A DNA stretch of 64,000 nt from Myxococcales bacterium (GCA_020633515.1 JACKDM010000013.1:33734-97733); one strand, 5' to 3'. Positions 1 through 10,632 are shown, counted from the stretch's first letter. A program made the numbers and translations. Notes: generated by a model from the letters alone, not told the origin.

Positions 1-2
1 GG

Positions 3-1391
3 GACTGCGGCAACAACTGCGGGGCGGGCACGGAGACGTGCGCCGATGGGGTGTGGGGGGGCTGCACGGCGCCGGAGAACTGCGCGTGCGACGAGGGGGT
101 GCCGCCGGACGTGCAGATCTGCGGGGCGTGCGGGTTCCGGCAGCGGGTGTGCGAGGGCGGGACGTGGGCGGCGTGGGCGGCGTGCGACGAGGGGGAGGCG
201 CAGTGTCAGCCGGGTGAGGTGGAGATGGGGAGCTGCGGCAACTGCGGGACGCGGCGGCGGGCGTGCACGGCGCAGTGCCGGTGGGGCGAGTGGTCGGGGT
301 GCGCGGCCGAGCAGGAGTGCGCGGCGGGCGCCGAGGAGACGCGGGCCTGCGAGGGGGGCTGCGGCGAGCAGACGCGGATCTGCGCGGGGCGCTGCACCTG
401 GGGCGAGTGGAGCGCGTGCGGGGGTGGCGGCGCGCTGGCGTGCGCGCCGGGTGAGACCGAGGAGGAGCCGTGCGGCAACTGCGGGACCCGGCGGCGGAGC
501 TGCGAGGGCTGCGCGTGGGGCGAGTGGGGCGCGTGCGGGGGCGAGGGCGCCTGCGCGCCGGGCGACGAGGAGAGCGAGGTCTGCGACGCGAACACCGCGC
601 GCAGCCGCACCTGCGACGACGCGTGCCGCTGGGGCGCGTTCGGCGCGTGCAGCGGCGACCAGTGCGCGCCGGGCGAGACGCAGAGCCAGGCGTGCGGCAA
701 CTGCGGGATGCGGACCCGCCGCTGCACCGACGCGCGGGTCTGGGGCGCGTACGGCGCCTGCGAGGGCCAGGGTCCGTGCGCGCCGGGCGCGGTCGACGAG
801 CGCGCGTGCGGGAGCGAGGTCGGCGCCTGCGAGGCGGGCGTCGAGGCGCGCACCTGCGACGGGCAGTGCCGGTGGAGCGCGTTCGGGCAGTGCCGCGGCG
901 CGATCGGGCCGGCGGCCGAGGTCTGCGGGGATCGGATCGACCAGGACTGCGACGGCGTCGTCGCCCGCCGCCCCGACGTGTGGGAGCCCAACGACACCTG
1001 CGCCGCCTGCCGCATGCTCGAAGGCGGCATGCCCGATCCCAACGTCTTCCTGCGGGGGACCATCGACAGCTACGCCGACGTCGACTTCTACTGCTTCGTC
1101 GCCGAAGACGGCTTCAACGCGCCCGGCTTCGGCGAGGAGATCATCGTCGCGCTCGAAGACGTCGCGCCGGGGCAGGACTACGACATCTTCCTCTACCGCA
1201 GTCAGGCCGACTGCGCGGCGGGCAACGAGCTCGCGAGCAGCACCGCGTTCGACGACGCCGACGAGCTGATCGAGTGGAGCGAGTCGCTCAACGTCGAGGA
1301 CGGCGGCACCTACGTCGTCGAGGTGCGCAGCGTCGGCGACGACCACGACTGCGCGCGCGAGTACCGGTTGACCGTCAACGGGCTGAACTGA
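3..1391 (+). CDS. Cys-rich surface protein, WGxWxxC repeats and PPC-like C-terminus (5' partial)
   Basis: The reading frame is already open at base 3, so the true start lies upstream and 462 residues are visible. The first two thirds are a run of about ten degenerate modules built on 'CGNCGxRxRxC', 'WGxWxxC' and 'CAPGxxExxxC', so nearly every module carries several cysteines and probably disulfides. A MopE-type motif follows (AEVCGDRIDQDCDG, about 913-957), a putative metal-binding signature common in myxobacterial secreted proteins. The last about 120 residues ('EPNDTC' through 'YRLTVNG') resemble a bacterial pre-peptidase C-terminal beta-sandwich (PPC). No catalytic domain is visible. A secreted or surface-anchored adhesion or structural role is inference. 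The next gene starts 173 bp downstream with its own ribosome binding site. Confidence 0.85.
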   Translation, partial: DCGNNCGAGTETCADGVWGGCTAPENCACDEGVPPDVQICGACGFRQRVCEGGTWAAWAACDEGEAQCQPGEVEMGSCGNCGTRRRACTAQCRWGEWSGCAAEQECAAGAEETRACEGGCGEQTRICAGRCTWGEWSACGGGGALACAPGETEEEPCGNCGTRRRSCEGCAWGEWGACGGEGACAPGDEESEVCDANTARSRTCDDACRWGAFGACSGDQCAPGETQSQACGNCGMRTRRCTDARVWGAYGACEGQGPCAPGAVDERACGSEVGACEAGVEARTCDGQCRWSAFGQCRGAIGPAAEVCGDRIDQDCDGVVARRPDVWEPNDTCAACRMLEGGMPDPNVFLRGTIDSYADVDFYCFVAEDGFNAPGFGEEIIVALEDVAPGQDYDIFLYRSQADCAAGNELASSTAFDDADELIEWSESLNVEDGGTYVVEVRSVGDDHDCAREYRLTVNGLN

Positions 1392-1564
1392 CGGTGACTC
1401 TTCGCCGACCGCCTGCTGACAAACGCGACCGCCCAGCCGCGTCTTGACGGCGACGGCGCAGACGTGCCATGAGGGGATCCCGCGGCGCGGCGGGTGACCG
1501 CTCCTGACGCTCCGGCGTCGCAAGAACGCGACCCGCCGCCCACGGCGCCGCCCCGGAGGTGTCG

Positions 1565-3442
1565 ATGCGAACCCGCCTTCTCGCCCTCTCGCTCTGCGCA
1601 GCGCTCGCCGGCTGCGCCGACGAAGACCCGCCGGCCACCGCCGGCCCCCCCGTCATCACCGAGGTCTCGTCGAGCGCGCTCGTCGTCGGCGAGACGGTCG
1701 AGTTCTTCGGCACCGGGCTGCTGCCCGAAGACGGCGCCGCCGAGCACCGGCTCCGCTTCACCGGCACCTTCGAAGCCGACGACGGCGAGCGCGTCCCCGT
1801 CGACTTCGCGATCGCGGTCGCGGCCAACGCCGAGCAGGGCAACGCCGCCGCGCCCGGCCGCGACGTGCTCACCTGGCGCCGCTTCGGCCCCTACCACAAC
1901 CCGTTCACCGGCGACGCCCGCATCGGCACCTTCCGCGGCGACGTGCGCGCGATCCGCACCGACGAGGACGGCCTCACCACCGAGGGCCGCCCGGCGCCGG
2001 TCGTGCTCACCGTCGAGCCCTCGGTGATGATCGAGCGCTTCGAGCCGCTCGACGCCGACTGCGGCGCCCCGGCGCTGCGCGCGCTCGCCGGGCTGCCCTA
2101 CCGCCTGCACGTCCGCGTCGCCGGGCTGCGCGCGACCCGCTTCGTCTACGAGCTCGACGGCGTCAACGCCAACCCCGGCGTCACCCGGATCGAGCACGAC
2201 TTCGGCCGCGGCAACCCGGTCGCTGTCGACGTGCTCGGCGAAGACGAGGCGATCCTCTTCGACCCGGTGCCGAGCGACACGCAGTTCTATGTCAGCGGGG
2301 TGCGGGTGATCGCGATCGACGACGAGGGCAAGAGCGTCGAGACCGCGATGCCGGTCGGGGTGCACCGCCCGATCGAGGTGCGCTACGGCGGCGAGTACGC
2401 GCTCGCCGAGCTGTACGAGCCCGAGCCGGTCTCCGGCTGCATCCCCGGCAGCATCGGCAGCAGCGTCAGCTACCAGGAGACCCACACCGAGACCCGCCAG
2501 CAGAGCGTGAGCGTCACCGTCGCGAGTTCGTGGCGCCGGCAGGAGGGCCGCACGGTCAGCGAGACGTTGCTCGAAGGCGTCAGCGTCGGCGAGAGCCAGA
2601 GCCGCACCCTCGGCGAGAGCACCTACGAGGGCGACCAGAGCACCGAGAGCTACGGCGTCACCTACGGGCAGAGCAGCCAGAACACCGTCAACGTCTCGAC
2701 CCGCGACGGCGAGAGCTGGTCGTTCAACGTCAACGAGGGCGAGAGCAACGAAGAGTACGCCAGCCGCATGGACATGCTCTTCGGCGAGGGGAGCTGGTCG
2801 GGCACCGTCGGCGCCTCGGGCGAGGGCTCGATCCCCGGCTTCGCCAAGGTCTCGGGCAAGGTCGAGACCACCGTCGGCGTCAAGGGCGGCGCCTCGACGC
2901 AGGACACCACCGGCAGCCGCCGCCGGGTCAGCCAGGACACCGGCTACGGCATGAGCGGCGCGCGCGACGAGACGCGCAGCTTCGGCAGCACCGTCGGCGA
3001 GAACCGCAGCGAGAGCCTCAGCGGCAGCTACGCGCTCTCGACCTCGCGGCAGCGCTCGATGGAGGACCGCGAGAGCCGCTCGCAGAGCCACGTCTGGAAC
3101 ATGTCGGAGGGCGTCGCCGAGAGCGAGTCGGTCAGCGTCGGGCTCACCGAGGCCGAGAGCCAGACCTGGGTCACCTCGGAGAGCCTCGCCGTCAGCCAGG
3201 GCTACACCGGGCTCATCCCCCGCACCCGCGTCGGCATCTTCTACCGCCAGACCACCCGCTGGGTCCGCCGCGCCGAGGTGCGCACCTACGACCTCTGCGG
3301 CCTCGCCAGCCACGCCGGCGAGCTGCAGTTCAACGAGTGGACCTGGGCCGCCGAGCTCGCCATCGGCGAGGACTGCTCCACCGAGCCGCCCCCCTCGGAG
3401 CTGCCCGCGGCGCAGTGCTTCATCAGCCCGTGCGGCGGCTGA
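1565..3442 (+). CDS. Ser/Glu-rich lipoprotein, tandem paralogue 1
   Basis: This 625-residue protein begins with a lipoprotein signal peptide ending in the lipobox LAGC. The ATG at 1565 was chosen over the GTG at 1559 because GGAGG at 1555-1559 is well spaced for it. Residues of about 25-270 look like beta-sandwich domains. Residues of about 290-540 are a long stretch of alternating polar and small residues (Ser, Thr, Glu, Gly, Gln) typical of amphipathic beta strands. In its middle is a glycine-rich segment GSWSGTVGASGEGSIPGFAK. The C-terminal about 70 residues contain 'VGIFYRQTTRWVRRAEVR' and several cysteines. The whole protein aligns with the next gene, which starts 11 bp after this stop. 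I recognise no named family. The alternating strands recall beta-pore-forming proteins, but that is speculation. Confidence 0.88.
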   Translation: MRTRLLALSLCAALAGCADEDPPATAGPPVITEVSSSALVVGETVEFFGTGLLPEDGAAEHRLRFTGTFEADDGERVPVDFAIAVAANAEQGNAAAPGRDVLTWRRFGPYHNPFTGDARIGTFRGDVRAIRTDEDGLTTEGRPAPVVLTVEPSVMIERFEPLDADCGAPALRALAGLPYRLHVRVAGLRATRFVYELDGVNANPGVTRIEHDFGRGNPVAVDVLGEDEAILFDPVPSDTQFYVSGVRVIAIDDEGKSVETAMPVGVHRPIEVRYGGEYALAELYEPEPVSGCIPGSIGSSVSYQETHTETRQQSVSVTVASSWRRQEGRTVSETLLEGVSVGESQSRTLGESTYEGDQSTESYGVTYGQSSQNTVNVSTRDGESWSFNVNEGESNEEYASRMDMLFGEGSWSGTVGASGEGSIPGFAKVSGKVETTVGVKGGASTQDTTGSRRRVSQDTGYGMSGARDETRSFGSTVGENRSESLSGSYALSTSRQRSMEDRESRSQSHVWNMSEGVAESESVSVGLTEAESQTWVTSESLAVSQGYTGLIPRTRVGIFYRQTTRWVRRAEVRTYDLCGLASHAGELQFNEWTWAAELAIGEDCSTEPPPSELPAAQCFISPCGG

Positions 3443-3453
3443 GGAGGACCCCG

Positions 3454-5361
3454 ATGCGCACCCGAATCGCCCTCACCGCCGCTGCGCTCCTCACCACGCT
3501 CACCGCGCTCACCGCGCTCACGGGCTGCGAAGACAGCGCCGCCCCCACCGCGCTCACCGTCGAGCGCCTCTCGACCGCGCACCTCGTCGTCGGCCACCGC
3601 TTCGAAGCGTGGGTGCTCGACCCCGCCGCGGTCGAGCCCGACGACCGCAGCGCGCTCGAAGACGCCACCGCGATCACGCTCCGCTTCGAAGGCCGCTACC
3701 GCACCGACGACGGCCGCGAAGAAGACGTCGCCCGCGACATGCCCGCGCTCTACGACGGCCGCGTCGACCGCGACGGCGCCGCGCTGCACGCGCTCCGCGT
3801 CTCCCGCTTCGGCCCGTTCGACAACCCGTTCACCGCCACCGGCCGCCCCGGCACCTTCGACGGCACCGTGCGCTTCGTCGCCACCACCGCCGACGGCCTC
3901 GTCATCGAGCCGGCGCGCCCCACCCCGGTCACCCTCGCCGTCGGCGCCTCGATCCTCATCGAGAGCCTCGAGCCGATCGACGCCGGCTGCGGCGCCCCGG
4001 CGATGCGCGCGCTCCCCGGCCTCGCCTACCGCATCGCGGTGCGCGCCGTCGGCATCCGCCCGGTGCGCTTCGTCTGGCAGCTCAGCCGCGTCAACGGCGT
4101 CGAGGGCACCCGCGAGTTCATCCACGCGTTCGACGGCCCCACCGAGCGCGACGTGCTCGGCGAAGACGAGGCGGTCATCTGGAACCCCGTGCCCGACGCG
4201 CAGCAGTTCTACGCCGCCGGGATCCGGGTCATCGCGATCGACGACAAGGGCAATGAGATCGAGACCGCGCTCCCGCTCACCGTGCACCGGCCGATCGAGA
4301 TCGTGCACAGCGGCAAGCGCGAGCTCGCCGAGCGCTACACCCCGGTGCCGGTCTCGGGCTGCACGCCGGGCAGCATCGGCAGCCGGGTCAGCTACAGCGA
4401 GACCCGCACCGAGTACCGGCAGAAGAGCGTCAGCGTCACCATCAGCCAGGAGTGGACGGCGTCGACCGGCGTCACCGCGACGATGGGCTGGCAGGAGGGC
4501 TTCGCCGAGGGGCAGAGCGAGAGCGAGAGCTTCGGCGGCGTCGACCGCGAAGAGGAGCGCCTCGCCGAGACCTGGGGGCTCAGCTACGGCACCAGCGAAT
4601 CGAACAGCATGAACCTCTCGACCACCGACGGCGAGAGCTGGAGCTGGAGCCGCCGCGAGGGCGAGAGCAACACCGACTACGAAGAGACCCTCGACCGCCT
4701 CTATGGCGAGGGGAGCTGGTCGGGCACGGTCGGCGCGACCGCCGAGGGATCGGTCCCCGGCTTCGCCAAGGTCACCGGCAGCGTCTCGACCACCGCCGGC
4801 GTGCGCGCGGGCGGCGCGGTCGGCGACAGCGCCGGCGAGAGCCGCACCCGCTCGTCGGACCGCGGCTTCTCGATGAGCGGCACCCGCAGCGAGACCGAGG
4901 CGTTCGGCAGCACGGTCACCGACACCACCTCGGAGAACGTCAGCGGCAGCTTCGCGCTCACCCGCGCCCGCCAGCGCAGCTTCAACGACACCGCCTCGCG
5001 CGAGCGCGGCCGCACCTGGAACTTCGGCCAGAGCGTGCAGGCGCAGGACCTCGTCACCGAGGGCATCACCGAGTCCGAGCAGCGCACCTGGGTCTCGTCG
5101 GCCAGCGACCAGACCGTGCAGGCGTTCTCGGGCATCATCCCCCGCACCAAGGTCGGCATCTTCTACCGCCAGACCACCCGCTGGGTCCGCCGCGCCGAGG
5201 TCCGCGCCTATGACCAGTGCGGCCTCTCGCAGCACCTCGGCGAGCTGCAGTTCAACGAGTGGACCTGGGCGCCCGACCTCGCCATCGGCGACGCCTGCGG
5301 CGAGCAGCCCCCGCCGCCGGGGCTCGACGCCGCCGCCTGCTTCATCGAGCCCTGCGGCTGA
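3454..5361 (+). CDS. Ser/Glu-rich lipoprotein, tandem paralogue 2
   Basis: This 635-residue paralogue of the preceding gene is collinear over its full length. The signal peptide ends in lipobox LTGC. The start is the ATG at 3454, preceded by GGAGG at 3443-3447. Conserved blocks shared with the neighbour include 'PFDNPFT' near the N-terminus, 'VSGCTPGSIGS', 'GEGSWSGTVGA', 'GSVPGFAKV' and the C-terminal 'VGIFYRQTTRWVRRAEVR'. The middle third has the same alternating Ser/Thr/Glu/Gly pattern. The two genes are probably co-transcribed, with an 11-bp gap. Divergence is greatest in the polar middle region and least in the C-terminal module. Function unknown; an outer-membrane or periplasm-anchored location follows from the lipobox. 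Confidence 0.88.
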   Translation: MRTRIALTAAALLTTLTALTALTGCEDSAAPTALTVERLSTAHLVVGHRFEAWVLDPAAVEPDDRSALEDATAITLRFEGRYRTDDGREEDVARDMPALYDGRVDRDGAALHALRVSRFGPFDNPFTATGRPGTFDGTVRFVATTADGLVIEPARPTPVTLAVGASILIESLEPIDAGCGAPAMRALPGLAYRIAVRAVGIRPVRFVWQLSRVNGVEGTREFIHAFDGPTERDVLGEDEAVIWNPVPDAQQFYAAGIRVIAIDDKGNEIETALPLTVHRPIEIVHSGKRELAERYTPVPVSGCTPGSIGSRVSYSETRTEYRQKSVSVTISQEWTASTGVTATMGWQEGFAEGQSESESFGGVDREEERLAETWGLSYGTSESNSMNLSTTDGESWSWSRREGESNTDYEETLDRLYGEGSWSGTVGATAEGSVPGFAKVTGSVSTTAGVRAGGAVGDSAGESRTRSSDRGFSMSGTRSETEAFGSTVTDTTSENVSGSFALTRARQRSFNDTASRERGRTWNFGQSVQAQDLVTEGITESEQRTWVSSASDQTVQAFSGIIPRTKVGIFYRQTTRWVRRAEVRAYDQCGLSQHLGELQFNEWTWAPDLAIGDACGEQPPPPGLDAAACFIEPCG

Positions 5362-6081
5362 TCAGCGCAGCGTCCCGTCGTCGGGCGGGCTGATCATCTC
5401 CGGCCGCGCCTCGACCGCGGTCGGCGGCGGCAGGAAGAGATCCCCGAACAGGATCGCGCCCGCCACCTGGAACAGCACCAGCGCGCCCACCGCCGCGGTC
5501 GCCGTCAGCGTGTCGTCGTCCCCGAGCGCCGCGATCCCGAGCGCCGCGCCGCTCCCGACCGCCGTGCCCGCCGCCGTACCGAGCGCCACCCAGCCCGGGT
5601 GCGTCTGCTTGTCGAACAGCAGCCCGCCGCCCCACGCGCCGACCCCGCTCCCGATCGCGGCGCCCACGAAGCCGCCGATCACCGGCCCGCGGAACCCGCC
5701 GAGCGGCTGATCCTCGTCACCCGGCGCGATCGCCTCGCCCGCCGCCGCGCCGGCGAGCCCGACCACGCCCGCCGCGAGCACGCCCGCGACCGCCTGCGTC
5801 GTCCAGGCGAGCTTCGGGTTCTCCTGATAGCCGAGCGTGCCGACCCGGACCTCCTCGGTCGCGGTCCGCTCCCGCTCCGCGATCAGCGCCTCGGGCGCCG
5901 TCTCGACCTCTTCGAAGAGCTTCTGATCCTGCTTGAAGTCGGCCCCCGGCGGCGGCAGCGGCGGCAGCACGACCTCGGGGACCTCCGGCTCGGCGGCCGG
6001 ATCGGTGGGAGCCTGGGCGCCGGCCGCGGCCGGCAGGGACGCGGCGAGCGCCGCGGCGAGCAGACGGGGTGCAGTGCGCAT
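5362..6081 (-). CDS. Secreted/membrane protein with glycine-zipper segments
   Basis: This 239-residue protein has a Sec signal peptide (hydrophobic run ending AAAGAQA). A proline-rich stretch and a charged helix around 'QKLFEEVE' follow. The second half has Gly/Ala-rich hydrophobic segments such as 'GGFVGAAIGSGVGAWGGG', which have glycine-zipper character and are likely membrane-inserted. A last hydrophobic helix precedes a short polar tail. The stop abuts the stop of the convergent upstream gene. The start at 6081 was chosen because a signal peptide follows it at once; an upstream in-frame GTG would add 12 non-hydrophobic residues. I recognise no family, and an envelope location is the only safe inference. 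Confidence 0.75.
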   Translation of the reverse strand: MRTAPRLLAAALAASLPAAAGAQAPTDPAAEPEVPEVVLPPLPPPGADFKQDQKLFEEVETAPEALIAERERTATEEVRVGTLGYQENPKLAWTTQAVAGVLAAGVVGLAGAAAGEAIAPGDEDQPLGGFRGPVIGGFVGAAIGSGVGAWGGGLLFDKQTHPGWVALGTAAGTAVGSGAALGIAALGDDDTLTATAAVGALVLFQVAGAILFGDLFLPPPTAVEARPEMISPPDDGTLR

Positions 6082-6181
6082 GGTGTCATCAACCTCCACG
6101 ATCCGGCCCCCTGTCAAGCCTGGGGCGCGCTCACCATCATGGATGCGCCACCGCCCGACCCGCCGCGCTATGCTCCGCGCG

Positions 6182-7777
6182 ATGTTCCCCCCCGTGCCCC
6201 CGATCGAGCGCTACGCCCGCCTCGCCTGGCTCATCCGCATGCGCTGGCTCGCGCTCGCCGGGGTCAGCCTCGCCGCCGGGGTCGCCGCCGCCGGGCTCGT
6301 GCCCGGGGTCAACGTCGAGGTCGTCGCCGCCGCGGTCGCCGTCGGCGTGCTCAGCAACCTCTTCTTCGCGTGGCGCGGCCGCCAGCGCGGCGACACCGAC
6401 GACCACCACGTCGGGCAGGCCGCGCTCGACACCGGCGCGCTGACGCTCGTGCTGTGGGCCTCGGGCGGCGCCGAGTGCCCCTTCATCGCGTTCTACGTCT
6501 TCCCCGTGCTCCTCGCCGCGCTCCTCGGCGGCCACGCCGCGCTCTGGCCCACCGGCCTCACCTGCGCCGCCGGCATCGCGCTCCAGCTCGCCGCCGTCCG
6601 CGTCGACTGGCTCCGCGTCGGCCGCTGGGACCCCGCCCCGCCCTACGACCAGCTCCTCGCCGTCGGCGCGCTCGCGCTCACCGTCGGCATGGCCGCCTAC
6701 TTCGCCGTCCGCCTCAGCGACGCGCTCCGCCGCCAGATCACCGCCCGCCGGCAGGCCGACACGCTCCTCCGCGTCGCCTTCGACGGCCTCGACGCCGGCC
6801 TCGAGGTCATCGACCAGGGCCAGGTCACCCTCCAGAACCCCCGCGCCGCCCGCCTCCTCGGCGCCCGCATCGGCCTCCCCTGGCGCTGCCCCGGCCGCCG
6901 CAGCGGCGAATGCGCCGCCCGCGCCGGCCGCTGCGACGACGGCGTCCCGCCCCGCTGCCAGTTCGCGCTCGCCAGCGAAGGCCCCGAGCGCATCTTCGAG
7001 CTGATCGCGTTCCCGCTCCCCGACGGCGCCCAGAACATGGCCCTCTACATCGACCGCACCGCCGAGGTCCTCGCCTCGCGCCAGCTCCTCTTCACCGAGC
7101 GCCTCGCGAGCCTCGGCCGCACCGTGCAGGGCGTCGCCCACGAGCTCAACACCCCGCTCGCCACCATCCAGACCCTCGGCCGCGACGTGCTCGACGCGCT
7201 CGACGACGCCGCCACCCCGCCCGCGCTCCGCGACGACGTCGGCGAATCCGCCCGCATCATCGTCGCCGAGGTGCAGCGCTGCCGCCGCATCACCCACGCG
7301 CTCCTCGGCCGCGCCGGCCCGCTCGACCCCATCGCCGACGGCGGCCACGCCACCCTCGCCGCCGCCGTCGAGCGCGCCGCCGCCGTCGTCTTCGCCGCCG
7401 ACCGCGGCCGCGTCGAGGTCGACCTCGGCGGCGCCGCCGACGCCGTGCTCCCGCTCGACCCGCTCGTGCAGATCTTCGTCAACCTGCTGCAAAACGCCCG
7501 CGACGCCGCCCCCGACGGCCCCGTCGAGATCACCGGCTACCGCGCCCACGCGCTCCGCGTCGAGATCCGCGACCACGGCCCCGGCCTCAGCCCCGAGGCC
7601 GCCCGCCACCTCTTCGAGCCCTTCTTCACCACCAAGCCCCCCGGCCGCGGCACCGGCCTCGGGCTCTACACCTCCTACACCCTCGCCCGCGACCTCGGCG
7701 GCGAGCTCGCGCTGCGCGACCACCCCGACGGCGGCGCGCTCGCCGTGCTCGCGCTCCCCGCGCCGCCTCCCACCTGA
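6182..7777 (+). CDS. RegB/PrrB-like membrane sensor histidine kinase
   Basis: This 531-residue protein has about six transmembrane segments in residues of about 15-185, a short linker or PAS-like region, then a histidine kinase core. The H-box is 'GVAHELNTPLATI' with His320. The N-box contains Asn438 in 'LLQNARDAA'. The G-boxes are 'DHGPGL' and 'GTGLGL'. The 'HELxTPLATI' form of the H-box and the motif GGAECPF (95-101) between membrane helices are typical of the RegB/PrrB redox sensors, whose quinone-site motif is GGxxNPF; here the Asn is Cys. Residues 236, 244, 251 and 259 are cysteines between the membrane domain and the H-box. No response regulator lies nearby, so this is an orphan kinase. 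The ATG at 6182 lacks a clear ribosome binding site; the ATG at 6170 is an alternative. Confidence 0.9.
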   Translation: MFPPVPPIERYARLAWLIRMRWLALAGVSLAAGVAAAGLVPGVNVEVVAAAVAVGVLSNLFFAWRGRQRGDTDDHHVGQAALDTGALTLVLWASGGAECPFIAFYVFPVLLAALLGGHAALWPTGLTCAAGIALQLAAVRVDWLRVGRWDPAPPYDQLLAVGALALTVGMAAYFAVRLSDALRRQITARRQADTLLRVAFDGLDAGLEVIDQGQVTLQNPRAARLLGARIGLPWRCPGRRSGECAARAGRCDDGVPPRCQFALASEGPERIFELIAFPLPDGAQNMALYIDRTAEVLASRQLLFTERLASLGRTVQGVAHELNTPLATIQTLGRDVLDALDDAATPPALRDDVGESARIIVAEVQRCRRITHALLGRAGPLDPIADGGHATLAAAVERAAAVVFAADRGRVEVDLGGAADAVLPLDPLVQIFVNLLQNARDAAPDGPVEITGYRAHALRVEIRDHGPGLSPEAARHLFEPFFTTKPPGRGTGLGLYTSYTLARDLGGELALRDHPDGGALAVLALPAPPPT

Positions 7778-7876
7778 CCCCGCGCCCGTCTTCGGGTCGA
7801 CCGCAGCCTCCGTTTGAGTTAAAACCATTTCATGCCGGCGGATCACGCGCCGGCCCCCGACCCCCGCGGAGGCAGC

Positions 7877-8338
7877 ATGGCGTTCCTCATCGGCACCCCG
7901 GTCGCCGTCGGCTACGGCCTCTTCGACCCGATCGACCGCCTCGAGCTCGGCGTGCCGCTCATGGCCGCCGACCGCAACCTCGACTGGACCCTCGCCCGCG
8001 TCGCCCACACCGGCCCCCGCGACGAACCCGACGGCGTCACCCCGCTCATCGCCATCACCCTCCCCCGCGGCCGCACCCTGCTCGTCAGCCCCGACCAGCC
8101 GCTCTACGTCGGCGACGGCCGCTGCGTCCGCGCCGAGCGCGCGCTCATCGGCGGCGCGCCCCTCTTCGACCGCGACGGCCGCCGCGTCGAGGTCGTCGAA
8201 GCCCGCCCCGTGCCCCGCAACGGCCAGCTCTTCGACGTCACCGTCGGCTCCCTCGACGCGCCCGACTCGGTCGACGGCCACCTCATCGTCGCCGGCGGCA
8301 TCATCTGCGGTGACGCCGCGCTCACCCGCGGTCGCTGA
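7877..8338 (+). CDS. Small stand-alone Hint-like (degenerate intein/Hedgehog fold) protein
   Basis: This 153-residue protein starts at ATG 7877 with GGAGG at 7868-7872. Its layout follows a Hint domain. An opening 'FLIGTPVAV' sits where self-splicing members have Cys-x-x-G-T-x-V. Then come 'IDRLELGVPLMAAD' (compare 'IxxLxxGDxVLA'), a 'LLVSPDQPLYV' block where active members have TxxH, and a closing 'VDGHLIVAGGIICGD' where they end in HN. The N-terminal Cys, the block-B His and the C-terminal HN are all absent, so self-cleavage is not expected. No signal peptide or fused partner is visible. The assignment rests on motif order only. An AT-rich island at about 7809-7830 may hold its promoter. 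Confidence 0.72.
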   Translation: MAFLIGTPVAVGYGLFDPIDRLELGVPLMAADRNLDWTLARVAHTGPRDEPDGVTPLIAITLPRGRTLLVSPDQPLYVGDGRCVRAERALIGGAPLFDRDGRRVEVVEARPVPRNGQLFDVTVGSLDAPDSVDGHLIVAGGIICGDAALTRGR

Positions 8339-8373
8339 GCGCGCTCATCGAGCCGTAAAAGCCGGGCGCCGTC

Positions 8374-8402
8374 TTGACAAACTCTGCCGGTTTCCGCATG
8401 TT
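8374..8402 (+). promoter_or_regulatory. Sigma70-like promoter before the DEAD-box gene
   Basis: A perfect -35 TTGACA (8374-8379) is separated by 17 bases from CATGTT (8397-8402). It would give a 5' leader of about 75 bases before the TTG start at 8485. Identified by eye only. Confidence 0.5.
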
Positions 8403-8484
8403 GCCCCCGCCGCGTGGCCCTCGCGCGGCCCCTTCAGGACAGGACGGGCGTCCCCCTGAGTCACGCTGAAAGCAGATCCCCACG

Positions 8485-9789
<1,305 letters not shown>

Positions 9790-9873
9790 GCGCCCTCACC
9801 CGGGCGTCGCCGCCCGCGCCACCGCCACGCGCCCCGCCTCCCACCGCACGGCCGCCACCGCCGCCGCCCGCGC

Positions 9874-10632
9874 TCACCCCCCGAGGAGCGTCCGCGCCGC
9901 CAGCGCCACCGACGCCAGCCCCGACCCCCACAGCACCGCCGCCCGCAGCCGCGGCCCCTCCACCCGACCCGTCAGCGCCCCGCTCGCCCACGACCCCAAC
10001 AGCACCCCCGGCAGCAGCACCGCCGACACCCGCAGATCCACCTCGGCCAGCTGCCCCACCAGCACCCGCCCCGCGATCGTGATCACCAGCCCCACCGCGA
10101 ACACCGCCGCCAACGTCGCCCGCAGCGTCGGCCCCGTCGCGTCCCGATACAACAGCGCCACCGGCGGCCCCCCGATCGCCGACACATAGCTCGTCAGCCC
10201 CGACGCCAGCCCCGCCCAGAACGGCGCCCCCCGCACCCGCACCGCCCGCGCCCGCGAAACCGACGCCGCCACCGCCACCGCGATGATGCCCGCCATCACC
10301 AGATCCAGCGACCGCGGATCCAGCGCCCCCACCATCAGCACCCCCGCCGCCGTCCCCGGAAACCGCCCCACCGTGATCCACCCGAAGCCCGACCAGTCGA
10401 TCCCCGCCCGCTCCCGCCACGCCATGTGCAACACCAACGGCATCGCGCAGACCAACTGCGGCACCGGCGCCAGCGCCGGATGCAACAAAGCCAGCGTCGG
10501 CACCGAGATCAGCCCGAAGCCGAACCCGATCGTGCCCTGCACCGCCGCCGCGAAGGTCGAGATCACGAACGCCGCCAGCAGCGGCGCGAGCGGCACCGCC
10601 GCGAACGCGGCGAGGCTGTCGAAGACGGACAT
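9874..10632 (-). CDS. TauE/SafE (TSUP) family membrane permease
   Basis: This 252-residue integral membrane protein has about eight hydrophobic helices arranged as the two repeats of the TSUP family, which exports or imports small organic acids and sulfur compounds such as sulfite or sulfoacetate. Recognisable features are '[13 protein letters not shown]' in the first repeat and '[14 protein letters not shown]' in the second, the conserved glycine/proline-rich re-entrant loops. The length matches the family (about 250). It is the last gene on the minus strand in this block, 33 bp downstream of the GAF-like gene, so co-transcription is possible. Substrate unknown. Confidence 0.88.
   Translation of the reverse strand: MSVFDSLAAFAAVPLAPLLAAFVISTFAAAVQGTIGFGFGLISVPTLALLHPALAPVPQLVCAMPLVLHMAWRERAGIDWSGFGWITVGRFPGTAAGVLMVGALDPRSLDLVMAGIIAVAVAASVSRARAVRVRGAPFWAGLASGLTSYVSAIGGPPVALLYRDATGPTLRATLAAVFAVGLVITIAGRVLVGQLAEVDLRVSAVLLPGVLLGSWASGALTGRVEGPRLRAAVLWGSGLASVALAARTLLGG

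Noticed and set aside
1310..3313. Long antisense open frame rich in Ala, Asp and Gly opposite the first Ser/Glu-rich lipoprotein
   Set aside because: High GC keeps several frames open. This one has no start with a ribosome binding site, no domain, and biased composition. The same holds for most other long opposite-strand frames (for example 3286-5235, 35414-37396 and 37501-40554).
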